Shown here: one piece after another, positions 7,468 through 16,195 of the stretch
Position numbering within the stretch: the first letter of the stretch is position 1
Layout of the letters: each line of letters opens with the position of its first letter
Origin: Treponema sp.
GTDB lineage: Bacteria > Spirochaetota > Spirochaetia > Treponematales > Breznakiellaceae
DNA: 37,193 nucleotides
Direction: 5' to 3'
Assembly (NCBI GenBank): GCA_031254315.1
Contig: JAIRUQ010000039.1
Span: forward strand, 1 to 37,193
Program-made: the position numbers and the translations under genes
The notes under the pieces: model-generated
Database searches by the model: none
What the model was told of the DNA's origin: nothing
Seen by the model: the letters and a program-made list of their open reading frames with translations, nothing else

Positions 7468-8295
7468 TTAGCCAAACCCAAACGCCGCATAACCCACAAA
7501 AGAATCGGGGACTCCACCGCTCTCCTCTACATCGGTGCTGGTTGCGTATTCTAAAAGCCGTGCGCCGCCAAGAGATTCGGCTGATGCAAAACCCATCGCT
7601 CCCAGAACAGCGCCTGCAGAACAGGAAGAAGAGTCCCTCTCCGCACGGCGCAGGACTTCATCCGCGCTCCCTGATTCTACCGCTTTTATAAAACCGGCGT
7701 CGTTGACTTCGCGTACCCAGCGAAGAGCCGCCTTGCCGCTACCCTGCGGCGAAAAGCCGTAATTTGAACCATAGTGAGTTAAATCCGTGGAAGCAAGGAC
7801 ATTTATCCTGCGGTTTAATTTCGCCGCGATTTGCGAAATGGTTTTTCCCACTTCATAAGATTGAATCTCAGCGGACAGTCTCAGCCACAATAGTTTCGCT
7901 TTTGGGAAAAAATAGTGCGCCATTGGCAGAAGAACTTCGACAGTGTTGTCACGGTAATTGTCGCTCTCTCCGTCCAGTTCCTTAAACAGGGCGGCGCGAA
8001 GAGGCGCGTCTATTTCCATACTGCCGAAAGGAGTTCGCACAGCGTCCTCCATAGCGAAAAGAGGCGGAAGACCGGCGGGCAGATGTCCGCCAAGCACAAC
8101 CACAGTTTCCGCGTCCGGCTGAAGGCAGGACGCTCCGAGGGCGGCAACAGCGCCGCTGTAGTACCAGCCGGCATGAGGGGCGATAGCGGCACGGCAGACT
8201 CGCTTTGAAGTGCCAAATTTCGATAAAAAAGCGGAAATTGAAGCTGAATCGCGGGGAAACCAGCCCGCAGGCAACGAATAATCTCTTATTTGCAT
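7468..8295 (-). CDS. MEMO1 / AmmeMemoRadiSam system protein B family protein (paralogue 1)
   Basis: The 275-residue protein has the Memo fold signature: PHAGWYYSG (residues 40-48), GGHLP (69-73), NTVEVLLP (117-124), STDLTHYG (169-176) and CSAGAVLGAM (225-234). In Memo proteins the two His and the Cys at the equivalents of H41, H71 and C225 coordinate a metal, and all are present here. The bacterial family usually occurs with an AMMECR1 protein and a radical SAM enzyme, but neither lies in this window. The gene is transcribed away from the degenerate GGDEF gene with only 38 bases between starts. Biochemical function is unsettled. A second paralogue is at 31424-32260. Confidence 0.85.
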   Translation of the reverse strand: MQIRDYSLPAGWFPRDSASISAFLSKFGTSKRVCRAAIAPHAGWYYSGAVAALGASCLQPDAETVVVLGGHLPAGLPPLFAMEDAVRTPFGSMEIDAPLRAALFKELDGESDNYRDNTVEVLLPMAHYFFPKAKLLWLRLSAEIQSYEVGKTISQIAAKLNRRINVLASTDLTHYGSNYGFSPQGSGKAALRWVREVNDAGFIKAVESGSADEVLRRAERDSSSCSAGAVLGAMGFASAESLGGARLLEYATSTDVEESGGVPDSFVGYAAFGFG

Positions 8296-8333
8296 ATTAA
8301 ATAGTCCGATAATTATATAGAGAAATAATTATT

Positions 8334-9500
8334 ATGGGAATAGAAAAAAACAGCGGCAATACTTCCGTTGGCGGCGCGATAGTTGCCGCTATATGTATTA
8401 TTATTTACCTGGGCGCGTTGGTTCAGTGTGCTGTCAGGCTCTATTTAAGCATTGAAGACCGCAGAGGCATTGCAGAATATGAATTTTCACAGATTGCATC
8501 TCAGGCGCTGTCTGCGGGAACGCAGGGGTTCATGGATGACTATTTTGTTCAAACCATGAAAAACACTCTTGCTTCCAAAAAAAGCATTGAAGCGATAATT
8601 ATCAAAACTCCTGATGGTCAATTTGCTTTTGAAAGACAGTCAGGGCGCGCTGTAAGCTGGGTAAATAATTCCCCCAGATTTTTAAACAGGTTTGGTCTTT
8701 CCAATCAGAACTATTACAAGCCTTTACCGATTCCGGGGTTACGCGACGCAACTATTACAGGCGTAGCCGGATTTTTTGATTACATTGCTTTTTCAAAAAT
8801 ATTAAGGGAAACACTGCTGATTATCCTTGGCGGATTCGCGCTTGCTTTCTTTACAATACTGTTACAGCTTCTTCTTGGCGGAAAATCAACGAATAAAACT
8901 GAAACGGTTTATAGATCCGCCCCTGAGCCTTCACGGGAAATACGAGAATCACGGGAAACTGAAGAATCCAGATACGCGCCTTCGGAAACAGGTGGTCCAA
9001 AAGGTTTATATTCTTCACGAAGTAACATTGGTTGGGACGAATATACAAAAGACCGGCTTGATTCCGAGTTGCACCGCTGTTCTTCAACAGAAAAAGATTT
9101 AACTCTTATAATAATGGAATTTTCAGAAGTTTTGAATGACGCTATGTTCAAACACGCCGCAGAAGAAGCGGTTAATTTCTTTGCATCAAGAGATTTGCTC
9201 TTTGAACACGGTAGACTCGGCATAACTGTAATTCTTCCGTTTACAAGTCTTGATGTTGGCATTTCAAAATCAGAAAAATTTAACCAGCGCATGATGGAAA
9301 AATTCCCCCGTGGCTACGGACTTGAATCCTGTTTAAGCATCGGGCTTTCTTCTCGCTCAGGCAGACTGATCAACGCCGAAAGACTGATATTTGAGGCAAA
9401 CGAAGCGCTTAAAAAAGCAAAAAGCGACCCAAAAACATCGATTGTCGCCTTCAAAAGCGATCTTGAGAAATACAGAGATTATATCCGCACAAAGGGTTAG
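8334..9500 (+). CDS. Membrane protein with degenerate GGDEF-like domain
   Basis: The 388-residue protein has a membrane segment at about 15-37, an extracytoplasmic stretch of about 115 residues, a second membrane segment at about 161-181, an Arg/Glu/Ser-rich linker, and a C-terminal domain (about 230-385) with the secondary-structure plan of a GGDEF domain: RLDSELHRCSSTEKDLTLII, then GRLGITVILPF where GGDEF(x)VILP is expected, then CLSIGLS and ERLIFEANEALKKAKSD. The catalytic signature is absent, so cyclase activity is unlikely. A regulatory or c-di-GMP/GTP-sensing role is possible by inference. Starts at ATG 8334. Confidence 0.75.
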   Translation: MGIEKNSGNTSVGGAIVAAICIIIYLGALVQCAVRLYLSIEDRRGIAEYEFSQIASQALSAGTQGFMDDYFVQTMKNTLASKKSIEAIIIKTPDGQFAFERQSGRAVSWVNNSPRFLNRFGLSNQNYYKPLPIPGLRDATITGVAGFFDYIAFSKILRETLLIILGGFALAFFTILLQLLLGGKSTNKTETVYRSAPEPSREIRESRETEESRYAPSETGGPKGLYSSRSNIGWDEYTKDRLDSELHRCSSTEKDLTLIIMEFSEVLNDAMFKHAAEEAVNFFASRDLLFEHGRLGITVILPFTSLDVGISKSEKFNQRMMEKFPRGYGLESCLSIGLSSRSGRLINAERLIFEANEALKKAKSDPKTSIVAFKSDLEKYRDYIRTKG

Positions 9501-9510
9501 CCTAATAACA

Positions 9511-9599
9511 AGAAGAATAAACCACGGAGGACACGGAGAACACGGAGGAAGAGGCAGAATTCATACCTAAACTCCGTGTTCTCCGTGGTAAAATTCTTA
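9511..9599. repeat. ACCACGGAG-family inverted repeat between convergent genes
   Basis: ACCACGGAGGACACGGAG (9521-9538) pairs with CTCCGTGTTCTCCGTGGT (9572-9589) with one mismatch, and the flanks extend the pairing (AGAAT with ATTCT). It fills the gap between two convergent genes and could act as a two-way terminator, although no clean U tract follows. Confidence 0.7.
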
Positions 9600-9601
9600 A
9601 C

Positions 9602-10549
9602 TTATTGCATCTCAAAAGTAACGGCTTCCCTAAAGAGCCTTGCCGCTGACCATGACGGAATTGAATAGACGTATTCATTACCGCTTACATGCGCATAACG
9701 CCGCCCCGATTCATCAGGAGCATTAAAACGAATTGTTTTAACAAGACCTGTGTCTAATTCAAGAACAATACGGGTCTGATTAAACATTGGATCATCAAAG
9801 TATACGTCATCAACAAAATTATCGCCTTCAGTAGTTAAAATTTGCCTAATATAACTTTCTATACTACTTATATCAGGATTTTCTACGCTAATCCCTGAGA
9901 TTACCCAACTTCTGTTTCTACGTGTAAAAACCTGTACCTCCCGCTCGGTGTAAACAGAAAGCCTTTGCACATTTTTCACGTCAATATTATCACCCTCGCT
10001 TTCGGGAATAAGCCTTAAATTGTACCAGCTTGTAATTGGGCTTGTAATATACGTCTTTACCCTGTTGTCCCCGGAGCGCACTTCATTTGAACCTGCTTTA
10101 CGAAAATATGTTTCGCGCCCTGCGGCATCCTCGCTTCCAAGAAAAAGATCGAGAAGAGGAAAATTATTTTCTCCGTAAATTGTTACTCTTATTGAGCCGT
10201 CAAGTCCAAAACGTTCATGCGTAGATGCGTTGGAAGAGCGAATAGTCCATGCGGAACGTGTTGTAAGAATACTTATAAAATCTTCTATACGAAGCTGACG
10301 CGCAAGATACTCATTGCCGTTATTTGAAACAAACCATTGGTTGTTTTTCCTGTTAATCTCCGTGTTTTCTCCGTAAACATTTATAGCAATTTTATTTATT
10401 TTTTCCGCTGTTCTGGAATCAAGCCAAGAATAGGAAGATGCTCTTGTACTCCCAATACCGGAATTAAATATAAGACTCCCTATGTATGCCAAAACAAGCG
10501 CACCTATCAGCGACAGAAGAAAAATAACATGGTTTTTATACGTTATCAT
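9602..10549 (-). CDS. DUF4340 domain protein of a Gld-type ABC system
   Basis: The 315-residue protein has one N-terminal membrane segment (about 8-28) and a large extracytoplasmic beta-rich region with repeated patterns INKIAINVYGE, IRVTIYGE, VQRLSVYTE and TRIVLELDTG, as in DUF4340. RLIPESEGDNIDV marks the junction of two similar halves. DUF4340 genes commonly end operons encoding the GldA/GldF/GldG-type ABC complex, as here. The start overlaps the end of the GldG-like gene by 14 bases, which supports co-translation. The substrate is unknown. The stop lies two bases from the repeat hairpin. Confidence 0.75.
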   Translation of the reverse strand: MITYKNHVIFLLSLIGALVLAYIGSLIFNSGIGSTRASSYSWLDSRTAEKINKIAINVYGENTEINRKNNQWFVSNNGNEYLARQLRIEDFISILTTRSAWTIRSSNASTHERFGLDGSIRVTIYGENNFPLLDLFLGSEDAAGRETYFRKAGSNEVRSGDNRVKTYITSPITSWYNLRLIPESEGDNIDVKNVQRLSVYTEREVQVFTRRNRSWVISGISVENPDISSIESYIRQILTTEGDNFVDDVYFDDPMFNQTRIVLELDTGLVKTIRFNAPDESGRRYAHVSGNEYVYSIPSWSAARLFREAVTFEMQ

Positions 10550-12194
10550 TGGGTGTCTCCTTTACGGAATTATTCTGCGCGTCATCCGGGGCTAATACCG
10601 CTCGCCCTTCCCTTTCAGCGCGTAATTTACGCCGCGAAGAAAGAACAAGTCCTGCAATGATAATAAAAAGCGGAATAAGACCGACATTAAGTATCTGAGA
10701 AAACTTTGTCGCGGCGGCGCGACGGGAAGGATCAGTTATTCTGTCAAGGCGTCCTGTTTGCGGCTGTCTGTTCCGTATTCCGATAATTTCATCGTCACTT
10801 GCAAGCCAGTCTGCGGCTCGAAGGAGGAAATCAAGGTTATGCTGTGCCTGCGTCGCGTTAATTATGTTAGTTGCAAAATCGGTATCACCAATTACAATAA
10901 TCCGCGATGGACTTGCATAATCGGGCATATCCGGCAATTCTTCATCAGAGCCTTCGCGTACCGGTTTGTAAGCTCCCCTGAAAAAACTCGGAAAATTTCC
11001 GCTTAACGCCGCGCCAAGATTTTGTACCCCCCTTGTTTCAACAGCTTCCATTTCCAGCATATAAGGAACTTCGGGACTTGTATAAAAAGAATTACGCATT
11101 AACCAGCCTTCCGGCGTAGTTGTAAAAAGAATCGTGGCTTTTACATTGGGAAGCGGATGTAATTCTACAGGGCTTGACCAGTAAAGATCAAGTCCTCCAA
11201 AACCCGCGCTTAAAGGATGCTGTTTGTTTCCGTTATCCCCAAGAACTCCAATCCAAAGCGGATAACGCACGATACGGTACTGTACACTGCCGTTTGGCAT
11301 CCGACTCTGATACTGCAATGTCAGAGCTGTTCGATCTAAAACAAGCTCCGGGCGGACTGATACTCCATAAGAAGTAAGCATTACCAAAAGTCCTTTATCT
11401 TCCTGATCTCTCGCGTTTATAGTGCCGTATATCGTATCTATATAAATTCCTTTTACCGCAAAAAGTACTTTCCCGCCCTGTTGTATATACCTGTCGATCC
11501 TGTAAAGCGCCCATTCATCAAGGTCTTCCACTCCTCCAAGCACAAATAAAGCCGGCAAATTATCAGGGATTTCATCACCGGGAGAAATAACACGCACTCT
11601 GTAACCGGCTCCGGAAAGGGTCGCGTTAAGGTAGCCAAAATCTTCGCCCCATTGCCTGAAACTGTCCCCGACAATAATCCCAAGCCGGCGTTCGGAATCC
11701 ATAACTAAAGAGCGAATTCTCGATGTAAGATCATATTCAAGCGTGTCAGTTGAAATCACCCATGGGAGTATTTCAACTTTATCAAGATATTCAATAATAA
11801 TGCCTGAATATACTGTAACAAGACTTGCCTGATCCTGTTCTACGGTTTGCACCTGTCTTGGCTGAAGACCCATCTCTTCGACTTGGGCAAGAGATTTTAT
11901 CGGGTCGCGGACTGTTAGGCGAATCTTTCCCCTTGAATACGCTGTATATTCGCGTAACATATCCTCAATTTCACCGGGATAAGGGACGACAGTGCGCAAT
12001 TTATTGGAAAGGTAATAGGTGATATTCACAGGATCGGGTATTTCTTTATAAAGGTTACGCGAAACTGTGGAAATTGTGTATGCTTTATTCTTTGTAAGGT
12101 CAAGGCGAACCCAAAGATTGCCGCTGACCATCAGAGCAAGAATAAACGCTATTATAGATAAAATTGTAATAATTGTTGTTTGTCTTTTTGTCAT
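10536..12194 (-). CDS. GldG-family ABC-associated membrane protein
   Basis: The protein has an N-terminal membrane segment (about residues 8-26), the conserved RLDLTKNKAYTISTVSRNL stretch of the GldG family, and a large extracytoplasmic domain with LFVLGGVEDLDEWALYRIDRY and GKVLFAVKG. IVIGDTDFATN precedes a C-terminal membrane segment (LIPLFIIIAGLVLSS). I take ATG 12194 (552 residues), because AGGGGCG lies just upstream; a longer reading from GTG 12212 would overlap the upstream gene. GldG works with GldA/GldF ABC subunits in gliding Bacteroidetes; here gliding is not implied. It begins eight bases after the permease stop. Confidence 0.8.
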   Translation of the reverse strand: MTKRQTTIITILSIIAFILALMVSGNLWVRLDLTKNKAYTISTVSRNLYKEIPDPVNITYYLSNKLRTVVPYPGEIEDMLREYTAYSRGKIRLTVRDPIKSLAQVEEMGLQPRQVQTVEQDQASLVTVYSGIIIEYLDKVEILPWVISTDTLEYDLTSRIRSLVMDSERRLGIIVGDSFRQWGEDFGYLNATLSGAGYRVRVISPGDEIPDNLPALFVLGGVEDLDEWALYRIDRYIQQGGKVLFAVKGIYIDTIYGTINARDQEDKGLLVMLTSYGVSVRPELVLDRTALTLQYQSRMPNGSVQYRIVRYPLWIGVLGDNGNKQHPLSAGFGGLDLYWSSPVELHPLPNVKATILFTTTPEGWLMRNSFYTSPEVPYMLEMEAVETRGVQNLGAALSGNFPSFFRGAYKPVREGSDEELPDMPDYASPSRIIVIGDTDFATNIINATQAQHNLDFLLRAADWLASDDEIIGIRNRQPQTGRLDRITDPSRRAAATKFSQILNVGLIPLFIIIAGLVLSSRRKLRAEREGRAVLAPDDAQNNSVKETPNDNV

Positions 12195-12202
12195 AATCGC
12201 CC

Positions 12203-12940
12203 CTAATTCCACTTCCTAAAAAGGATAACTTTTGTATTGATAAACAAAAACAACGCAGTACTCAAAACAAAGAATAAAAAGTCCCTTGAGTCAATTAGCC
12301 CTTTAGAAAAACTTTCAAAGTGAAAAGACAGAGAAAAAAAGTTAATAAACAGGGCAAGCCACTGAGGAAGGTTAAACGCGGATGTAACTTGATTCAATAA
12401 CATTACCGCCATTAATACCACAGCGCTACCAAGAAAAGCTCCCGCCTGATTTTTTGAAAGACATGACAATAAGAGTCCTAAAGCGGTCGCACTTGCGCCT
12501 AACAAGAACGCTCCCAAATATTCACAGAAAATTGTTCCTGCGTCAAAAACGCCCAAAGGTAAAATACTTAGAGGCAGAGGCAGAGTAAGAAAGAGCATCA
12601 TGCTCAACACGCTAAGAGAAGAGAAAAATTTCCCCAGCACAAGGTCCCATTCTGTAAAAGGCATTGTTAATAACAGTTCGATAGTTCCGGTCTTTCTTTC
12701 TTCCGCCCAACTTTTCATGGTAATTACCGGAATAACCAAAATATAAACAATAGGGAACACGCCGAAATACGGACGCAGTGTCGCCTGATCTAGGGCAAAA
12801 TAACGCTGAAGATAAAAAAGCCACACCGAAGAAAAGATAAGGAAGAAAACCGCCGCCCCGTAAAATGCAGGAGCACTTAAATATTGGAAAAGTTCTTTAC
12901 GCGCCAATGTAAGGGCGCGATAGGGAATGATGTTTTTCAT
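12203..12940 (-). CDS. ABC-2 family transporter permease (GldF-like)
   Basis: The 245-residue protein has six predicted membrane helices. The typical ABC-2/GldF signature MKSWAEERKTGTIELLLTMP lies between helices 2 and 3, and ARKELFQYLSAPAFY is at the N-terminus. The gene overlaps the ATPase gene by four bases (ATGA), so the two form a translationally coupled ATPase-permease pair. The substrate is unknown; the associated GldG-like and DUF4340 proteins point to a large envelope complex. Confidence 0.85.
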   Translation of the reverse strand: MKNIIPYRALTLARKELFQYLSAPAFYGAAVFFLIFSSVWLFYLQRYFALDQATLRPYFGVFPIVYILVIPVITMKSWAEERKTGTIELLLTMPFTEWDLVLGKFFSSLSVLSMMLFLTLPLPLSILPLGVFDAGTIFCEYLGAFLLGASATALGLLLSCLSKNQAGAFLGSAVVLMAVMLLNQVTSAFNLPQWLALFINFFSLSFHFESFSKGLIDSRDFLFFVLSTALFLFINTKVILFRKWN

Positions 12941-13911
12941 TTATTACGCTCCTCGCTTGTAAGTTTTACAAAGATATCTTCGATACTTAGCTTCTTTCTG
13001 TTCATTCCAAGTATCTTTATGCCTTGAGCGACAGCCCAGTCAAAAATCCTCTCCCCGGCGTTTTGCCTATCTTCGTCTGCCGGAACAAAGAAACTCGCGG
13101 AAAAATCTCCGCTCCCGATAGTTTCAACTAACACGCCAGAAATATTTCCAAGCAAAGAAAGTTTTTCACTTATCGCGTCCGCATTGCCGCTAGAGTCCTT
13201 AAGGATAAGTTCCCATGTGTCACCGCCCTTCATGGAACCGGCAATTTCTTCCGGTCTTCCCTGCACAGCAATCCGCCCGTCATTTATGATTAACATCTGT
13301 GTGCAAATTGCCTCTACTTCCTGTAAAATGTGCGTGGAAAGAATAACCGTCTTGCGCTTACCTAGTTCTTTAATCAGCGAACGGATTTCAATAATTTGAT
13401 TGGGATCAAGTCCTGTAGTCGGTTCGTCAAGGATTAGGATAGGCGGATCGTGGAGGATCGCCTGCGCAAGACCTGTACGCTGGCGATAGCCTTTTGAGAG
13501 CGTTTCGATTTTTCTGCTTCTGTACGGCATAAGGGCGCAGGCAGAAAGGCTTGTGTTAATCGCGTCTGCCCTCTTCTGCTTTGGGATAAAACGCGCTTCT
13601 GAGGCAAAGTTTAAATACTCGTCAACGGTGAGGTCGCCGTAGAGAGGGACATTTTCCGGCAGATAGCCGATTCGCTTTTTTATTTCCAGAGGGTCTTCGT
13701 CCACCGGAATTCCGTCTACAAGAACTTTTCCGCTTGACGGAAAATGAAAACCCGTAAGGATTTTCATTATGGTAGTTTTACCCGCACCGTTTGGTCCAAG
13801 AAACCCCAGAACCTGTTGATCTCCTACGGAAAAGGAAACATCGGTTACCGCCTGCACAGTTCCGTATTGTTTTGAAAGGTTCCTTACATCAATTTTTACC
13901 TGAGTGTTCAT
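12937..13911 (-). CDS. ABC transporter ATPase (GldA-like)
   Basis: The 324-residue protein contains Walker A GPNGAGKT (39-46), signature LSKGYRQR (138-145), Walker B ILILDEPTTGLDP (158-170) and H-loop STH (192-194). A C-terminal extension of about 100 residues matches the CcmA/GldA/NatA subgroup of exporters. It is followed directly by the permease, GldG-like and DUF4340 genes. Eighteen bases separate it from rnz. No Shine-Dalgarno precedes the ATG; instead a TATAAT (13920-13925 on the complement) sits eight bases upstream, so there may be an internal promoter with a very short leader. Confidence 0.88.
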   Translation of the reverse strand: MNTQVKIDVRNLSKQYGTVQAVTDVSFSVGDQQVLGFLGPNGAGKTTIMKILTGFHFPSSGKVLVDGIPVDEDPLEIKKRIGYLPENVPLYGDLTVDEYLNFASEARFIPKQKRADAINTSLSACALMPYRSRKIETLSKGYRQRTGLAQAILHDPPILILDEPTTGLDPNQIIEIRSLIKELGKRKTVILSTHILQEVEAICTQMLIINDGRIAVQGRPEEIAGSMKGGDTWELILKDSSGNADAISEKLSLLGNISGVLVETIGSGDFSASFFVPADEDRQNAGERIFDWAVAQGIKILGMNRKKLSIEDIFVKLTSEERNK

Positions 13912-13919
13912 TTTTCTAT

Positions 13920-13946
13920 ATTATAAAATTTAATCAACATATTCAA
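13920..13946 (-). promoter_or_regulatory. Possible promoter for the ABC ATPase with near-leaderless start
   Basis: On the minus strand TTGAAT (13941-13946) and TATAAT (13920-13925) are 15 bases apart, and the ATG follows eight bases later without a Shine-Dalgarno. Spacing is short, so confidence is low. Confidence 0.3.
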
Positions 13947-14859
13947 TCGGGAATACCGCGCGGTCATGGGTAAGGACGGTTTCAGGGAAAACCGCTTTTG
14001 CTTCGGACAGAAGCTGTTTTAACTCGTAATCGTTGTAGCGCGGACTGTAATGAATAAGCGCGAGTTTTTTTACGGCGGAAGACTGCGCGGCAATCCTCGC
14101 GGCTTCTTCGCCGGTCATGTGCTTTTTGGCATGGGCGTCCTCGGCAAGTTCCTGCGAAAACATACCCTCGCAGACAAAAAGATCGGAGCCGATTACATGG
14201 GTTGATATTTCAGGAAAAGCGAGAGAATCGGTAACAAAAGAAAATTTTCGCCCCTGCCGCGCGTCCCCCATCACTTCTTCGGGACGGACTTCCCTGCCGT
14301 CCGGTGTTTGAATAACCTCGCCCCTCTGCAGTTTGCCCCATAATTTCCCCATCGGGATATTCAGCGCCTGCGCTTTTTCAGGATGAAAAACTCCGGGACG
14401 CGAATCCTCTTCCAGCGTGTAACCGTAACAAGGTTTTGTATGAGAAAGCGGAAAACACCGGACATGAAACCCATCCCCCTTGTACACAATACCGGGAGAA
14501 GTAATTTCCTGCACGATTATTTCATAATTAATGTACATATCCAGTACACGCCTTGATGTTTCGATATATTCGGCAATTCGCGGCGGACCAATTATATAAA
14601 GCGGCTCGTCCCTATCCACCTGCGATGAAAGCATTAAAAGTCCGGGGAGCCCCGTAACATGATCGGCGTGGGTATGGCTGATAAAAATTACAGAAATATT
14701 TTTCCACCGCAGGTTAAGCCGCCTAAGTGAGACTTGCGTCCCTTCGCCGCAGTCAAAGAGAAAGAGTTCTCCTTCACGCCTAAGCAGTACCGATGTTAAA
14801 TGTCTGTTCGGCAACGGCATCATTCCGCCGCAACCGAGTATAAACGCTTCAAGATTCAT
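13930..14859 (-). CDS. rnz: Ribonuclease Z (tRNA 3' endonuclease)
   Basis: The 309-residue protein is a metallo-beta-lactamase fold enzyme of normal RNase Z length. GCGGMMPLPNRHLTS near the N-terminus, FDCGEGTQ (35-42), the metal-binding HTHADH (62-67), FPLSHTKPCYGY, FVTDS with the metal-bridging Asp, FVCEGMF and HYSPRY near the C-terminus give the full RNase Z ligand set. It cleaves tRNA precursors after the discriminator base. It starts at ATG 14859, about 20 bases after the stop of the cyclase gene, and is followed closely by the ABC ATPase. Confidence 0.93.
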   Translation of the reverse strand: MNLEAFILGCGGMMPLPNRHLTSVLLRREGELFLFDCGEGTQVSLRRLNLRWKNISVIFISHTHADHVTGLPGLLMLSSQVDRDEPLYIIGPPRIAEYIETSRRVLDMYINYEIIVQEITSPGIVYKGDGFHVRCFPLSHTKPCYGYTLEEDSRPGVFHPEKAQALNIPMGKLWGKLQRGEVIQTPDGREVRPEEVMGDARQGRKFSFVTDSLAFPEISTHVIGSDLFVCEGMFSQELAEDAHAKKHMTGEEAARIAAQSSAVKKLALIHYSPRYNDYELKQLLSEAKAVFPETVLTHDRAVFPIEYVD

Positions 14860-14880
14860 TATAAAAAAAATCGCCCTTAT

Positions 14881-16053
14881 CTATTCTTCTTTAGGAGTAA
14901 TTTTGTACTCCTTAATTTCATCACCGCAGATGATAGCGCAATTACGTCCGCCGCCCTTTGCCTTATAAAGCGCTTTATCCGCAAGGTCATACAGTATCTG
15001 CGTTTCCTGATAAGAACCGCAACGCGATACATACGCCCCAATACTCATCGATACAAAACTCGCAACCTTTGATTTCTCGTGCGGGATTTTCAAGCCATTA
15101 ATTTTACCCGCCCAATGAGAAATAACCGCATCCACATGCGAAACATCTTTTTCAAACCAAAGCGCGGCAAATTCTTCTCCACCGACCCTCGCTGTATAAA
15201 TGCCCATGTCATCCCTTAAACTGTTTAAAGTGGCTCCTACAGCGCGCAAACAATCATCGCCTTTCGGGTGTCCGTAATGATCGTTATAATATTTAAAAAA
15301 ATCAATATCCGCAATCGCAATGCACAGATAGTCATCCGAAGAGCGGAAATTTGACAGATACCTTTGAAAGGTCTGCATAAAATCACGGCGGTTTCTAAGC
15401 TGTGTTAATTCGTCAGTAATACTTTGATCAACATACTTATTGCGCTCTTCCTCCAGCATATTCGTACTTATTTCAAGCCCAAGCCTCAGTTTTATTATGT
15501 GCCAAGAAAAAAACAAACTGATAAGACCTGCAATAAGCGAGTTTACTACGAAATATATCAAGACATCAACCGGTTTATTAAAGAAAGCGGAACCCACAAA
15601 AATAAATATTGCAATCAATGTAAGGCAGAGGTTAAAATGCGGCGGGATTATAAACATAAGAAGGGAACATATTAAAAAACAAGGGAAAATTACAGCTATC
15701 GGACCCTGACTTGCCCAAACATCCAGATATGTAGAAAAAACCATAACATCCACATAAAATAACGCAATCATAAAAAAAATAACTTTACTGCTTACATTGA
15801 TTAACTGCATTAAATAGTTTGAGAAAAAAGAAATCACAATCCCGACTAAAGCGGCAAAAAGATAAATGCCGGCTTTTATAAGATTATGTTCAAAAACAAT
15901 GGGGAAAAATGCAAAAATGGCTGTTAATATAGAAAAAAGTTGACTTGTTAGACGCAGGTTGAGCAAATTAGTACTGAATATTTTGCTCATGCATTCTTGG
16001 TATTGTTCACGTCCAAATGAATAAAAGCGCCAAGAATATAAAAATTTACCCAT
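14881..16053 (-). CDS. Membrane-bound diguanylate cyclase
   Basis: Residues about 35-185 hold five or six membrane helices without a recognisable sensor family. A short coiled-coil linker precedes a complete GGDEF domain: DELTQLRNRR (214-223), DIDFFKYYND (249-258) and RVGGEEF (289-295). The intact GGEEF predicts c-di-GMP synthesis. There is no RxxD inhibitory site at the usual place before GGEEF, so product feedback by that route is not expected. AAAGGGG precedes ATG 16053. It could be co-transcribed with rnz (21-base gap). Confidence 0.9.
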   Translation of the reverse strand: MGKFLYSWRFYSFGREQYQECMSKIFSTNLLNLRLTSQLFSILTAIFAFFPIVFEHNLIKAGIYLFAALVGIVISFFSNYLMQLINVSSKVIFFMIALFYVDVMVFSTYLDVWASQGPIAVIFPCFLICSLLMFIIPPHFNLCLTLIAIFIFVGSAFFNKPVDVLIYFVVNSLIAGLISLFFSWHIIKLRLGLEISTNMLEEERNKYVDQSITDELTQLRNRRDFMQTFQRYLSNFRSSDDYLCIAIADIDFFKYYNDHYGHPKGDDCLRAVGATLNSLRDDMGIYTARVGGEEFAALWFEKDVSHVDAVISHWAGKINGLKIPHEKSKVASFVSMSIGAYVSRCGSYQETQILYDLADKALYKAKGGGRNCAIICGDEIKEYKITPKEE

Positions 16054-16157
16054 AAAGCCCCTTTGACTAATAATACATCCTTTTAGTAAAAAAAAAAAGA
16101 GGGAAACCGTCTTTTTATGAAGAATTTATGCAAAAAACGCATATTATAGGATAAGAA

Positions 16158-16187
16158 AACTTCTAAAAACTGAATTTTTTAGAAGTT
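16158..16187 (-). terminator. Rho-independent terminator after the DUF2804 gene
   Basis: A perfect 12-bp stem (AACTTCTAAAAA with TTTTTAGAAGTT) and 6-base loop lie eight bases past the DUF2804 stop, followed on the minus strand by a T-rich tract. The stem is AT-rich, so strength is uncertain. Confidence 0.5.
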
Positions 16188-16195
16188 CCCCATAC

